Positions 40,425 to 54,071 of a stretch of DNA of 64,000 nt are shown piece after piece. The stretch spans positions 30,129,659-30,193,658 of the forward strand of contig OW387140.1 of the NCBI GenBank assembly GCA_936440205.1, given 5' to 3'. Position 1 is the stretch's first letter, and every line of letters starts with the position of its first letter. Source of the stretch: Lepidonotus clava. Lineage: Eukaryota; Annelida; Polychaeta; Phyllodocida; Polynoidae. The position numbers and the translations under genes were made by a program. Below the pieces are notes generated by a model. That model was not told the DNA's origin, ran no database searches, and saw nothing but the letters and a program-made list of their open reading frames with translations.

Positions 40425-43400
40425 AATGGATTTATTTGCATTTAATATTTATCTATTTGAATTTTGAATGTTGCTTGATTTGCAGAATAATAATTGCCAG
40501 GATACAATGAGAAGCAAGCAGGATTTGTTTTTGAGTATTAAATTTTGCTCTCATTGATGGTTATTTTCAAAGGTTCATGAATGTTTCCAATTTGTGTTTT
40601 ATGATATATTATCTGCTTTTGGATAATGGTTGGATTGTAGAGTTCACTGTATTTTTTATAGAAATTAGTAATTGCTTGGCTACAGTTTATAGAGTGGAAA
40701 CTAATTATGTACAAATGTATTATACAAACTGTCAAATGTAGACGTAAGTATTTCACAATTGGTGCTGTTGAGCAGTTCTATAACATAATCAAACCAGGGC
40801 AATTTGCCCATCTATAACGGTACATCCGAAATTGAGGGGCATAACGGACATAATTATTTGGCTGTCTTCAGCCTTCTTGTGCACACTGCCATTGTAAACT
40901 AACGTCAAACGAAAGTTTTATGAAAGCAGTTAATTACGATTGTTCAGACCTGGTCTGCCAAGTGGTTTTCTAAGTATAGGTTTTTATGTGATCCATTTCT
41001 ACTAAATAGTTTGCATTTGATTGTGTACTAATGTAGGAAAGCAAATTAATCAGCCTAACCTACATTAGTATGTACAATATATCTACCAATTATATTGGGC
41101 ATTGATACGTAATATTCATTTATATAACATAAAAACATAATTATTTTGATTGTGCTATCTTACAGTTAATGACTTTCAATTGTGAACGTATGGCATTGGA
41201 AACAAAACTGTAAACGAACCTAGCGTCTACCCATTCTTCAATGCTCTGCACATTACATTTCTAGCATACCAACTAATAATGTTATCTAAACTGTTTGACC
41301 ATACACTGGAGATGTCGAACTAAGTTGCTGGTAATAAGGTGCTACGTAATAATGACAGTTTTGGTATTCATAAGAACACATTCTGTGGTATTATAATGAA
41401 AAGATATTGGTTTATCTGTATGTAATTGTTGTACCTAAAACGATAGGTTTAGTGACTTACATGTAACTGGTGCGATATAAACATGAACTTACTCCCTGTG
41501 AAGATATTTTTGAGGCCGTTTTTTTGCGGGTTATTTAACCAAAAATGTGTAACATAAGTTGCTTTCAATTACATTTGTTGATGAATTTATCCAGATATTA
41601 CTATAGCAGCGTGAATCCAATATTACTATTATTAATGTAAAGCCGTCGTTCAATATTTTCATACCATACAGTAACCTATTTTCACAAAATGATTTGGTGT
41701 ATGGTTCTTACTATGCATCATGCCATATAACTCGTTCAATATTAATCTCAAAACTGCATAAGCATAATAACATTTGAAGCAGTTACAAGTGTGTTTCAAA
41801 TTCAAGAATTCATGGAATACAATTACAGGAAATTCATTCAATGAAACACTTTTAGAATTAACATTTGAATTTCTTAATGTACCTGGGATATCTTTATCTT
41901 AATTAATTTGCATATCTTCATTATAAGGGAAATTCGACCATTAAACTTATACCATCTTGTGTATACTAGCAGCTAATGATCTAGACATTAATCAAGTTTC
42001 ATTTTACCAATCATTATTCATGACAAATTGGCATTATGGAAGCAATCTCATTTAGAAAATAAATACCGTCAAACAAACCCTCTGTTGATGTTGTTTTCTG
42101 TTTTCGAAAATCTATTTGAACGTAAATGATAATATCATACTTTTCATATTTAGTACGGGACACTCCAATGGTTAAGCATGATTCTACCACTATATTCGCC
42201 ATGGAATTAGAGGGGTAAACTTGATGTACAGTATACCACATTTTCTGGTATCACATCAACTCCCAACAGTCAAGTGATAAGGATCGTCCAGGGCCTACGG
42301 CCCTCTGGTGGACTCTGGATAAACCATAGCACTAGTCGAAACAGAGATCACCGGATCCCAGCCCGGATAGTTTCCATTTCGTACATTTATGGAGCATTAT
42401 GTTCGTCATGAACCAGACTAGCTATTGAATTTGAAATTATCTTTAAATGCTGTGAAGCGCAATTTTAAATGTATTACAGGTGATTATGCGAAAAAATCTG
42501 AGAACTTACATCCCTGTCTATAGTTTACATATTCTTTGATCCTCAGAGTAAAAAGTTAAAACGTGGTCCTTTGCACAGCAAAGTTTATTTCAAACCAAAT
42601 GAGTACACTTGTTTTTGCCTCCTACATTTACGAACCGTGTGGCTATACAAGAAACAAAGGTACACGTTCCTATGTGCCTTTGCGATTAGTGCCTGGGTTA
42701 ACTTTGCCATCCCAGTCCGAAAAATAGCACTAGTTGGATATTTTAATTCCATAGATTGTTAATTATGAGAATATAATCACAATTACAAACATTCGATACA
42801 CCGTCGCTTCTCAAGAAGTAATCGTTATTGATTTATTTGAAGTACGTTTTTGGTATTTTTCAAGAAATTACGTGGAAAGCACATGAGTACAAATAAAATG
42901 GTGGTTGAAGCCTACATCATTCACAGAATAGGATAAGGGTATGCTAATAGTGAAAGATTATAAATAAAACAAGACAATAACCTATACCTCAAACAAATAG
43001 ATGAAAACATCTCATTCCCATCTTTTGCTTTTTGAGTAAGATGCCTAATCAACAATTTGACAAAATACATTCAAGATCGAATCACCTGACACTGAAAACA
43101 ATCGGGTAACAATAGGCCAGGTCAAGTACTTTTAAAGGGCGAATTTACAGTAATACTTCAACACAGTAGCATTTATTTAGTTACACGCTCAGCTGTAAAA
43201 AAATTCAATGCTTTATGAAATGCCTTCTTAATGAGAGAAAAAAGAAAGAAATATCACTTAAGACATTAAAAAACAACTAATCAATGGGCTTTTGTGCTTC
43301 AATTGATAATTTCATTTTAAGGCCATAGTGCTGGGATCAACGCCATATTTCTGTTTGAGAACTTCAAAACCTATAAATCTTTATTTGGGAACAATCGAAC

Positions 43401-46383
43401 AGTCTAGACCAAGTCATCCCAGATGACCTGGCTATAAACACCTACAATCAGTTATAAATGTATGTTGTGCGTGAGTTAAGAGAAACTAGATTATCTCATT
43501 AGCTTCATGAACGTTTTATAGAGAACATTTTTAATTTGTTACAGGATCTGTCTCAGTTGCCCAAATATCAGTGCTTTTATCACGGGTTGTGGGAATTAAC
43601 GGTACATTCTAGTCTATCTACGGTAAGAGTTTAAAATGCATTGTCTCTACCATTCTTGGCTGAATTAAGGTAATAGATTAAATTATGACTAAATCATATT
43701 ACATGCATACCTCTTCTCTTTAAAAAAAAATCTCAATTGCTCTTAAAAGGAAATGCTGATGATAAAGAGTTAACATTCAATGAGATTATTAACAGGGAAT
43801 ATTGTGGAAGGGGTAAGAGGAATCTTCCTTATGTCCGGATATCTCTAATACATGTATCTCTACAAGGGGGATCTTACATTCCTTTGATACTTTCCAATAT
43901 TTGAAGAAGCAATTATAATATAAAGCCCACGCTATAAATTTCTTTTCAAGTAACATAGCAACAGTTCATAAATTAGTGAAGTGAACACGTTTAAGGTATT
44001 ATCCAAAAACATACCATATGGGATCATTTAAAAAGACAAGTTCTCTCAAAACATCTGAGAGCTGACGACAACTAAATACTACGCTTGTCGATTTTTGAAT
44101 GGGAGCAAACTAAATATTAGAGCACAGCAACAAAGCCAAAACATCAGGGAAGCCAGACGTGGACAAGGCACTGGGCTGTCGGCCAAGGAGGCTGCCAACC
44201 GTTATGTACAGAGCAGAGAATTGCATAATAAAATACTAGCAGCTTCGGATAAAGGGGTCATCTCTTAGACTTTTGTGCATTTCATTTTCAATTTTATTCT
44301 ACGGTCCGCCTGCGGCTAATTCCGAGTAACATGATAATTACCATTCTAAAGCGCTAATTGTTACATTTACTAGGCCCTAGTAGGGTGTGTTCGCCCCGCC
44401 CGAGTCAAAAAGGGAAGAAAAGAAAATTAGAAAAGAAAATTCGAACATTCTACCTACATAAAGTTTTTCTCCTTATAATAACTGCTTCAAAGCATGAGCT
44501 CGAATATCAGGGAAATTTTCTATACTTGTAGACTGTCTTATGATAAGCCACACGTTGTCACATCAATATACTAAATGGCCGCCTATATAGGCAAGTGTCA
44601 GCCTAATGATTAAAGAAAGGACCCGCCTGGTGAACATATTGATATCGGCGGGGGAGGGTACAGCAGCTAAGGTTGGGGCGGGGAGAGAGTAACCGACTAT
44701 ACCAGGGTTACAGTCCATATACTAGTAGGAAGGATGGCTCGGCTAGGGCCTGATGTAGAGGTAGCTAACTTTGAGCTAAGGGTCCCAGCTTGGGGTAGCG
44801 CCATAAAGACGTGCGGAGCTGGCCGGCAGTCTTTTACCATTTTCAGGGATTGCAGGATGAACACTCAAAACAAGTCTAAACCGACAGTAGCAGCACACTC
44901 TGCGACTACAATCAACAAGAGCACCAGCTTTCGATAAATAGATATCCACTGTTTCCCCTTCTCTCCACGATGCATGTATCAATAAATGATGTATTACATT
45001 GAACAACAAAAATTAAAACTCTACATATACATGTGTGTGTATAGATATGTGTATACCTCAGATTCAATGAACATATGGTACATATAATGAAAAAGAAACA
45101 AAGAGTTCACCCTAATAAATCTGAGATAAAATAATGAAAACATCAACAGGGATACACCCACATACGCCAAGTGATATATGTTTGACAAAGTCAACTGATT
45201 AGGGCAACACCACTGTACTCGGAGGTACAATATCCATACAAATCAACAACAATGGAAGCCATTGGTGATTATGAGCTCAATTTCATATCATTGAAACAAC
45301 ATTTTGTGAATTTCACTTTAACATCTCTCATTCTAATACTAGAAATTTAAAGATTCGTAACTGCAACCAGCCATTAGAATGCCTCATATTATTTCCAAAC
45401 TATGCCTGTAGGGCAATTTTCAAACGTTAAAACTGTAACTTTCAAATGGGATTTCCCTTGATTCAATACTGGGAAAACTATCATAATTTGCAGCCACTCT
45501 TTTTAGACGGCTACATTTAATACACCAGGCCAACTTCAATAGTCAAGCATAGATAACCAGTATCTCCGGCGAGTCTTGTTATAACGCTGACTGTATTTTC
45601 TCATTCTTAACCTCTTTAGGGGTTATAACCATACCTTCTGTCACAAATCACAGAGCACCGTTCGGGTCATGGTTCAGTTGAGGTTTATACTACAGCTATT
45701 TAGTGTGTAAGCCAATTACAACGGACTTGTAATCGTAACCAACCAATTTACAACTCTTTATCGCTAACAATACTAATTGGTCGTAAACCACCTAAAAGTC
45801 TACGTTGTTATACTGATTCTAATTATTATTAGTAGGACACTCTGATCCTGACTGGCCTGCAGTTCCCTTCCAGTTGTTTTCCCAAAGTGTTAAAGCTAAT
45901 TAAAAGGTAAGGTAGTATCAAAGATTTGTGTAAATGCAACGCTATTAAAGGACCTAGTTTTGCCTACTTTAGTAGTATATGGCTTGAAAGTTTCTTTCAG
46001 TCCAAGGTAGGCATACCGTCACTTCATTAGATACTGACAATAGGAACATGATTTTGAAACATATCTCATACATTCAACGTCATTCTCGAAGGAATTTGTT
46101 ACTTGCTGATTTAAAATTCGGTTATACTAGCACATTAACAATGAAATCAGAAAAAAGAATAAAGACGCCAAGGATTTGCATGTCTCACACAAACATTGGC
46201 AGGGGTCAAAATACAAAACACAAATAGTACGAACCCAAACTAATAGTTTTCTTTATGGTTGATAACACAAAAGAAATGGAAACCATTATTATTGTTGAGT
46301 TCATAGAAAGAGACGAAACAAATAAACTGCAATTCCTGTGTTGTTGAAAGATGCGTTTAACAAGTCCGGACAGTGAGGTCTCA
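40425..46383. other. Intergenic DNA between convergent genes
   Basis: About 6 kb, AT-rich, with no coding sequence, RNA gene or complete mobile element that I can support. It must hold the 3' UTR of TSG on the left and of the minus-strand gene on the right; I cannot place their ends. A short hairpin, AGGGCC-TAC-GGCCCT, lies near 42288-42302. Confidence 0.55.
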
Positions 46384-49300
46384 TCATCTCCTGGCCGGGA
46401 CGTGTCCACTAGGGGGAAGTAGATCGGTGCTTCCACCTTGTGTCAAAAGAGGGAAGCTTTGGAGACGCTGGTTAGAGAAGCTGGGTATCGTACCTGTGAG
46501 AAGGAATAAAATATGGATCTACACCAACGAGTCTACTTAGTAAGCTATATGAAAAAATATATATCATATAACAGGCAAAAAGATACACACAAAGTGTTAT
46601 TATCAAACTTTACAATTACCAATATGATCAGGTCGTGAAAAATTATATGGTTTTATCAAGCTTTTTAAGAATGTTTTATTGTAGATGTTAAAAATTAATG
46701 TTAAAAAAGGTCTTATCTCTGAGCGTCATGATGCTACAGGTATACAACTAACAGTGCTATCACAGATAGAGTAAAAATTATTCCGGTTGAAATAAAATCA
46801 GAAACAAATTACGTGTCTTGTGATTTTTGTAAAATCTTGGTTTCAAAATTCTCATCAGCAAAACTTTATGGAAATAATCTTTGTTTTGTCACTTGTAGAA
46901 TCGATACCATAAAATACAATTTTAATCAACAACACGATGAAAATAAATCAAGCCCATGGACAACTTCACCACGTTTAATCAGAAACAGAACATCACGTCA
47001 TACAATCATTAGATCACGCCATGCTTTGTTGTAATGTAAAATGCTTCAATATAAATCAGTTCTAAGAGGCCACGAGATATCACTTTCATCGGGTATGTGA
47101 TTGTTTCAAAGCATTTACGAGTTGAATGTGTAGATAAAATCAAAGGAGTGCACACATGAACAGTTTTCTACGATGTATACCGACAACATCTACATGTCAG
47201 CCTTTGCCCTCCTCAGTTAGATGGATTAGTACTCAGATAGACAACCGCAACAACTCCAAGTCCTTTCCCTTTCCCGTCATCATGTTCTGCTAGAAATGTT
47301 ATCTGCTTAAATGGTCAAACGCATACTGATAAACTTATATTTTTCAGCAATTCGAAAAGTCCAGAACGCTGCTTTCAGGAAGAGAAAGGGTGAATGTCTT
47401 CAGATGCGGTTGCCTGTAGGTTAGTACTGAGAGAGAAACAAGGGCTACAGTACCTACCGCCGTCCCAGGCCGACAGCGGGCGGTTGGTGAGCGGGTCGCT
47501 CCACTGCATGGTGAGGGGCGGGTGGCCCGCGTGCTGCTGTTGCTGCCCGCTACTCTCCAGACCGGGCCCCTCCTCCCGGGGCCCGCCTGGAACCCCCAGC
47601 TTGGCCCACGGCTGTTTAGGTGGCCACGTGTTGGTCGACTTGCTGTCCTATTGATTTTGGAAAGAAAGGGAACAGTTAAGAAGATATCTAGATTTGAAAT
47701 TTTTAACTTCGGAAAAATGTGAACAGGCTGCCTTTAATGGGATTATGTGAATAGGATGATGTGTACTTAATTCATAGAAAAGAACTAATGAAACAGGATC
47801 AAAATATCTGTATATATTGAGGGTGGGAATAGGAAGAAGCCTCCGAGCCAAACATGATCAGGCTCCTCGATTCTCTGGCCTCGGGGCCTAGCTAGGCCCA
47901 AGAAAATCTGTCACCCAATTTTGATGTAAGGAGTATGTTTGGTCTAGGTACTGCATCAATGATTTTGTGCGCATCCAGCCTACGCATGCAAAATACCCCA
48001 TTCAATCAATAATATTTTCTCTTATGGTATTAAGTAGAATAACAAAAATTAGGTCCAGGATTTAACTTACGAGAAGGTTCTCGACGCTCCGCGGGCGGGT
48101 CTCCGTCACGTGGCCTGGAGGGGGAGGGCCAGGAAAACTCTCCTCTCCACTACTGTGCCGTCTGCAAAGTAAAATGAATATCTTGGTAAAACAACAGTGA
48201 TTTTATTTGAGAGGGGCACTTTACCTTGACAAGAAGGAGTACTTGTTCAATGGTAGAGCAGTCTGAAATTTGTTAAGTCTATGACGAACAACTAGGCAGT
48301 TGGGATTTTTATTTTGTTTTATTTTAACTGAATGGAAAAAGTCAGATTTCATGAGTTTGATTCAATTGTGTACCTCTTGTCACTGACGGCCCCCACCAGG
48401 TCCAGCCCCATCGTCCATGGTGTGTCGCCCGTAGACGACTCGTCGCTGCAGCTGCTCGAGTCGCCCACTGTCGACCAATTCCGACTAGCGTTCTCTGTCC
48501 TGTTAACATGAAGGTGACAAATAATGCAAAAAGAACTACTTACATTTCAATCATTTATGTGGTATTTCACCTCATCTGTTACTATTTTTTGACTTTTTTT
48601 TTCAATTCTGGATACAGGGATTAACAGTGTCATAAATCAAAGATCATACTGAGCGATAACGTGTTTTACTTTGTTGGTGGGAAAATGGACGTAATCTCTA
48701 TACAATATTCTAATTTATTTTTTCTGTTTGGGGTATTTATGTTGGATACTTCGACTTCGTCCCAGCAATGCCACCTGGTGCTTCAGTGGATGCCTATATC
48801 TGATATTAACCTACTACTGCTGCACAGACAGTATGTCAGTTTTTACCTTAGAGATGGTATGGGAGTTCAAAGATCAAAGGGGTTAAATCATTACATAAGA
48901 TTTCATACAGTCCTATCCAATATTACTTATCACAGCCAATTAGTTAGCACCAACTTACCCATCATGGTTAAAGAGGTGCATGGGCCAGCTGCGATGGAGG
49001 CCGGAGTCGCCGCTGGACCAGGGTCCTTGTCCCCCTAACGACCCACCAAGTGGCCCGGTGCCCGAGGACCCGCTGCTGCCGGCCTTCATGGCCTTGACTG
49101 CTGCCAGGTAACGTGTGTAGTCTACGTCAGCAGCACCGCCCCCTCCGTCATATACACCACTCCCTATGGTGTGTACCAGAGACGTGGGGCCGAGATCGCC
49201 AGCAGCTGACCGGGCATGAGGCCGATAGGGCCACGTGTTGGTCTTCTGGTCACGTGGGAAGTTCTCAGAGAGCAGGCTGTCCGAGCGCCTATGATGGTGG

Positions 49301-52300
49301 TTGGTGCGGTAGAGCCCGTTATGACCGCCCCCTCCATCATGGTGGTGGTGGCCTGTTGGGGGTAGAGGGGGCGGCGGGGCATCAGTGGCCGGCAGGACCG
49401 CGAACAAGGGGTGCTGGGTGTGGAGGTGGTGCTGGTGCTGGTGGGGGTGGTGCGGGTAGGGTGGCATGGGCCCGATGGGCACCTTGCTGGTGACGTGGTG
49501 GGATGGCACGTTCTCCGGGATGACCTGCATCGGGGACCGCTGACCCCCCGACAGCAGGTCGATGACGCTGTCCAGCTCCTCCTGGGTGGCCAGCCGGCCA
49601 TTAGGGGGCAGACCTGCTCAATGAAAGGAGTCTTGTATGAAATTGTTCACAACGTGCAAAAGTGAGCGCCTTGGGTAAACGTACAGACAGTAAGACATAG
49701 CATAATATCAAATCAATCAACGTCTTTATAATCGGAATCGTGTAAAAGTTATTCTTGAAGTTTTTCAGATGCCAGAAATGTCAACACTGAATATAGGTTA
49801 AAGTAGAAACAATGGAATGGCATTCCAATTGATAGCATGGGCGGTGCCATCCGCTTTATTCATTTAAATTTCTTTCTGTAATTCTTTTGGCAACTAGGGC
49901 CTTATGAGAATCGAAAAATAATTTTGGTTTTAACTCAAGAAATAATTCTTGTTTCTTACCTGGCATGACCTGTGACAGATCTGTGGCACCAGGAGGAAAG
50001 TTCAGTTTGTTTAGAGTGGCAGTAATGGAGCCTTCCTCCTCATGATCCAAAGGTGCCGAGTGAGTCGACTGACGCGTCTCATCCCGGTTCTCTTTGTTGT
50101 GACCCTCAGGTAACTGCTCCTCTTTCGGGATGCTCACATAAAAGGAGCTTTGGGGTCCTTCGCTCGGTACCGAACCCGAGCGGGCAAGTTTTGAGAAAAA
50201 TGAGGATATTTTTCGCAGACCACTAGGGGATCCTACTGCATGCACCGTATTTATGTTTGACTTGGTTTCAGCTGTGGGCGATTTTGGAGTCGAGTCCTGC
50301 TCGTTGCCTTGGATACCAGCAGCTGATTGGCTGTTCTCCTGAGGGGATGAATTTGATTGGCTCAGCTGGCCTGCAGCTGGCTTGGATTGGCTAGCTTCTT
50401 CTGACTTGTCATTGGGCTCAGGGAGTGTGCCGTCGTTGACGTACTTAGACAAGGGGGTTAGGACTTCTGAAGCGGTGAGGAGGAACTGGCAGTGAAGCTG
50501 CATCAGACGAGTGAAGGCAGAGGCCACAAGCTGAAAGAATAAACCAAATGCATATCAGGTACATATTCATATGATTTAAATTGTACCCCCGATTTCCTCC
50601 ATCTTAGAAATATATTTATATATTTGAAACTACATGTATACCCCTGATACCTTACACATTAGAAACATATTTATATATTTGAAATTATGCCAAGGCTTTG
50701 ATACCAAACTATTAAACTTTTCGTTTTGTCACGCTAACTTAAGTTCAGAAAAATGTTGGGTAATCAGGGAACCTCGGGAAGTACTTCAGTTGGCAGTAGT
50801 GGAAATAGTATGTATGCTAGGCTGATAATTTTTGTTGCTCGGCATGGTAGCCAGAATATAGGATTGCGGTAAATAAGCGACTCTGAAGATCTAAGTGCAT
50901 TAGCAGTCTTTATTCTGTATTTCTTGCCGATAACCTAGCCATTTACTGCCTAAATGAATAAAACGATACATATCAGGTTTACTCAGCTATGTTTTTGACA
51001 AAGGTTATTTTCATATGTTTAGAATTAGATCTCGTGCAGACGGGGTCGCGTGACCACTTTTTGGTGATCACCATTTTTCAGCATAACCACGTGGCTATTA
51101 CACACATAGACTCTATTTATTTCAGATAATGAAAATTGCTAGTTATGACATTACAAGACTATATCAGATAAATTCAACATCAATGCGTGAGGAAAACATG
51201 TCACAGGGTCTTTTTCTGATTACTGTGACGCCATATGCACAATATTTATAGACCCACTTAGAGAGAATCTAACCATATATTCCGTTCCAAATGATATAAT
51301 CTTAACATTAGGTCGACTAAATGTCGTCCATTGTTTTTTTACAGAGATTTTTTGCAACGCCTGATTTTTGGGTGCGGTTTTGTAAATTTGTAAATCTATT
51401 CCATTTCGATGCGCAATTTTCAATGTAAATCTGCTAAACTAATGCCTAATTGTCCATTTAAATGCGTGATTTACGTGTCATGATTAGAAATAAATGCGGG
51501 AAATATGAAGGTGAGCTCCAGTGCAGACCTGTCACCGACACAGCACCCCAAAGTACATGTATAAATTGGCCAGTCGTATTGGTTTAATCTTAAGCTCCTT
51601 AAACCCTCTTAGACCTGACTTGGCACACTTCTCTACAGCACCTAATCATATTAGGCTACATCTACACCGGGGCTAGGTCTGTACACATTGGCTAAGCTTT
51701 TCGCAGCCAATACACATCCGTTGGTCAAAGCTTAAGTCAAACTACTTTTCCATGAAATGTTTCAGCCCACCTAATCCAGCGTTTCCCAGGAAAAAAGCAT
51801 GGGAAAAGCGTTGGTCTTATTTGGGAATTACAATATTTTAAAACCATGAAAAACAAAGTAATGGGGTTTTGGCGTAAAGAGTTATGACTGATGAATTATT
51901 CCTCACTTTGTGTTTCTATGGTAATGTATTTTTCTTACAATGTTTTGCATTGCATGTTTTCTTTTAATAGGTATTTTCCGAACCCTCTAGCCTTAATTCC
52001 CTCCCACTTCAAACCCCTACCATTCCTGCATTACATTTACAGTTCATCCATATCCGGCTGAAGATGTATTTTTTCCAAGTGTACCAGTGCTTTACTTTGA
52101 AATGCCACTCATCAAGGACATCCACATACAGCTGCAGGCTCCTAGCATCCATGTAGCATAAATTTCCACTTGTGAAAATATCTAGGTCTATCTAAATACC
52201 ACTATCTTTATATTGTTGTTATACCATGTAAAACGGGTGATGAGTCACCAAATAGATGACTTCATGACATAAATGCCTGAACATTTCTTTTTATAGGCAA

Positions 52301-54071
52301 ACTAGAATTGGATTACATGTTTTTCGTATCTAATGAGTCACAGGACAATGTATACCAGTGTTATTCAAGATACCCTATATAAAGTCCTGAAATGGAAAAC
52401 TGAAAAGATTAAGGGGTTTTGAAAGATAGTGATATCTGTGAACAGCTGGACTTGACCTGAAATTGTTTACAGGAGCGATTTTCTTAATTTTCACTAGCAT
52501 AGAATTGTAGTTTTCACAAATTTATTACTGAGACAACGGAAAGTGGCAAAATCTACGGTGACTATTTTAGATCCTGAGGTTAGTACCCGGACTTTACTTT
52601 CGAACGATTCTTTTCTTTTAGTTTAAATGGTTCATTTTAACCCACTTCTATACCAGGTCAAGATCTTTACACGTGTATGTTTCAGGACGTTTGTATTTTT
52701 GTTACTTCATATGATACACTGTTTGATGGTACTTGTTTGTTAGACATGACCTGATATATCCGAGATACTGATCTCGTTAAGTTAAACATACAGCAGCGTT
52801 CTCTGTTTAGATGTATCTGAGTATGATTTAGGTGTCAGCCGTTCTCTGACACCATTGTCATGTATAATATTAAATATCAATAACTACGGCACAACACGTA
52901 GACAAACATTCGGTGTCTGCTTGTATTGCTCTGTGTGAAAGCATTAGGCTATGGTGGCGGATGTTCTGAACCAATATTCTTTGGATTACACAGAATTACA
53001 TGTATTACAAATAATCAAAAATGCAAATTGTCAAGAAATGTTTGAGCGCACCTCCCTTCCTCTTAGAGCCCGTTTTATTGTCATAAGTTGTTATCATTTA
53101 ATTTTTTGTTTGACAGTTACATGTTAAGCTTTCAATGAATAAACATTTCTCCCAAAACTTGCTAAGAAGGCGAACATTAAACTCAGTATACAGCATCGCT
53201 TGCATATATGGATATACAATCAACTGTGCCGAGGAAAGGATTTTCTCCTTGGGTGTATTTGACATGACGACCGCGACATGACAAATGAAATGGTTTATGC
53301 GAGAGTACACGTGACAAGGAAACTTTCTTTAAAACCAATTCTTTTATCCTTCCCCAATTAGCCCAATTAACTCGTTAGCCCGACGAGAAAACAAATCTTA
53401 TTTTGGCCAAGGAAGCTTTCTTTTTAGTATAGCGTTAGCCAAAACACACATAATTCATCTGGTGTCATTCGCTATTGTGTTATTCGTAAATATAAAAGAA
53501 TATAAGTTGGCCCGGATAAACTTAATTTTCCTACATCATGAGAAGACCTCGGTCAGTACAATACACTCACCTTGATGTCCTCCTCCGAGGCGCTGTCCTG
53601 CAGCCCGTTCTCGTCCGACTTGGGCCGCGGGCCGTCGCCGCTGCTCACCTTGGCCAGCGTGGCCTTCACCTCGATGGCGACCTGCGCCACCTCGGCCTTG
53701 GTGGCACGCTGCACGTCCTCCAGGCGCTGCCGGCACTGGTCGGCCACGCCGGCATAACGCGACCCGCGCAGCATGCCGGCCAGCTGGCCCACGGCGGCCG
53801 CGCCCGTACCGCAGAAGGCCTCCACCCCGGCCAAGTGGTCAGCGACGCGCGCCTCCGCCTCCCGCACCGCGCCCGGGCCCCACGCCTTGGGGGCCGGCGT
53901 CGTCGTCGTCGGCGTCGGAACCGGAAGCGGCGCGTGAAACACAGACTTCCGCTCGGGGTCTACTTCCGGTTCCGGTTGCTCCACTTCCGGTTCCGGTGTC
54001 GTCGCGGCGCCCATTGCCGTCGGCGGCACTGATTTAGTCGGCGAATTGAAGCGTCGTCGGAGGTTGTCCAT
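46384..54071 (-). CDS. Uncharacterised 747-aa Pro/Ser/Gly/His-rich protein, seven coding exons
   Basis: Exons in reading order: 54071-53571, 50530-49960, 49613-48959, 48499-48374, 48161-48071, 47647-47458 and 46493-46384. Every border is GT/AG and the phases join without a gap; the sum is 2,244 bases, ATG to TGA. The N-terminus is MDNLRRRFNSPTKSVPP, then a Pro/Glu-rich stretch. A predicted helical domain comes next, split by the first intron (about 70-200): AREAEARVADHL-like helices, then SEEDIKLVASAFTRLMQLH and FLLTASEVLTPLSKYV. The rest is low complexity, Ser/Gln-rich and then His/Pro-rich, with short ordered islands such as ATQEELDSVIDLLSGGQ, HRRSDSLLSENFPRD and SVENLLDSKSTNTWPP. The NTWP word occurs twice. 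I do not recognise the family. A helical N-terminal domain plus a disordered tail with Ser/Pro motifs suggests a cytoplasmic adaptor, which is inference. Exon 1 is very GC-rich. Confidence 0.85.

Noticed and set aside
44734-44937. 67-codon + strand ORF near a small GC-rich patch
   Set aside because: No splice partner, domain or similarity; length is within chance expectation.
53538-54032. 164-codon + strand ORF
   Set aside because: Antisense to GC-rich exon 1 of the minus-strand gene, whose reading is confirmed by joined exons downstream.
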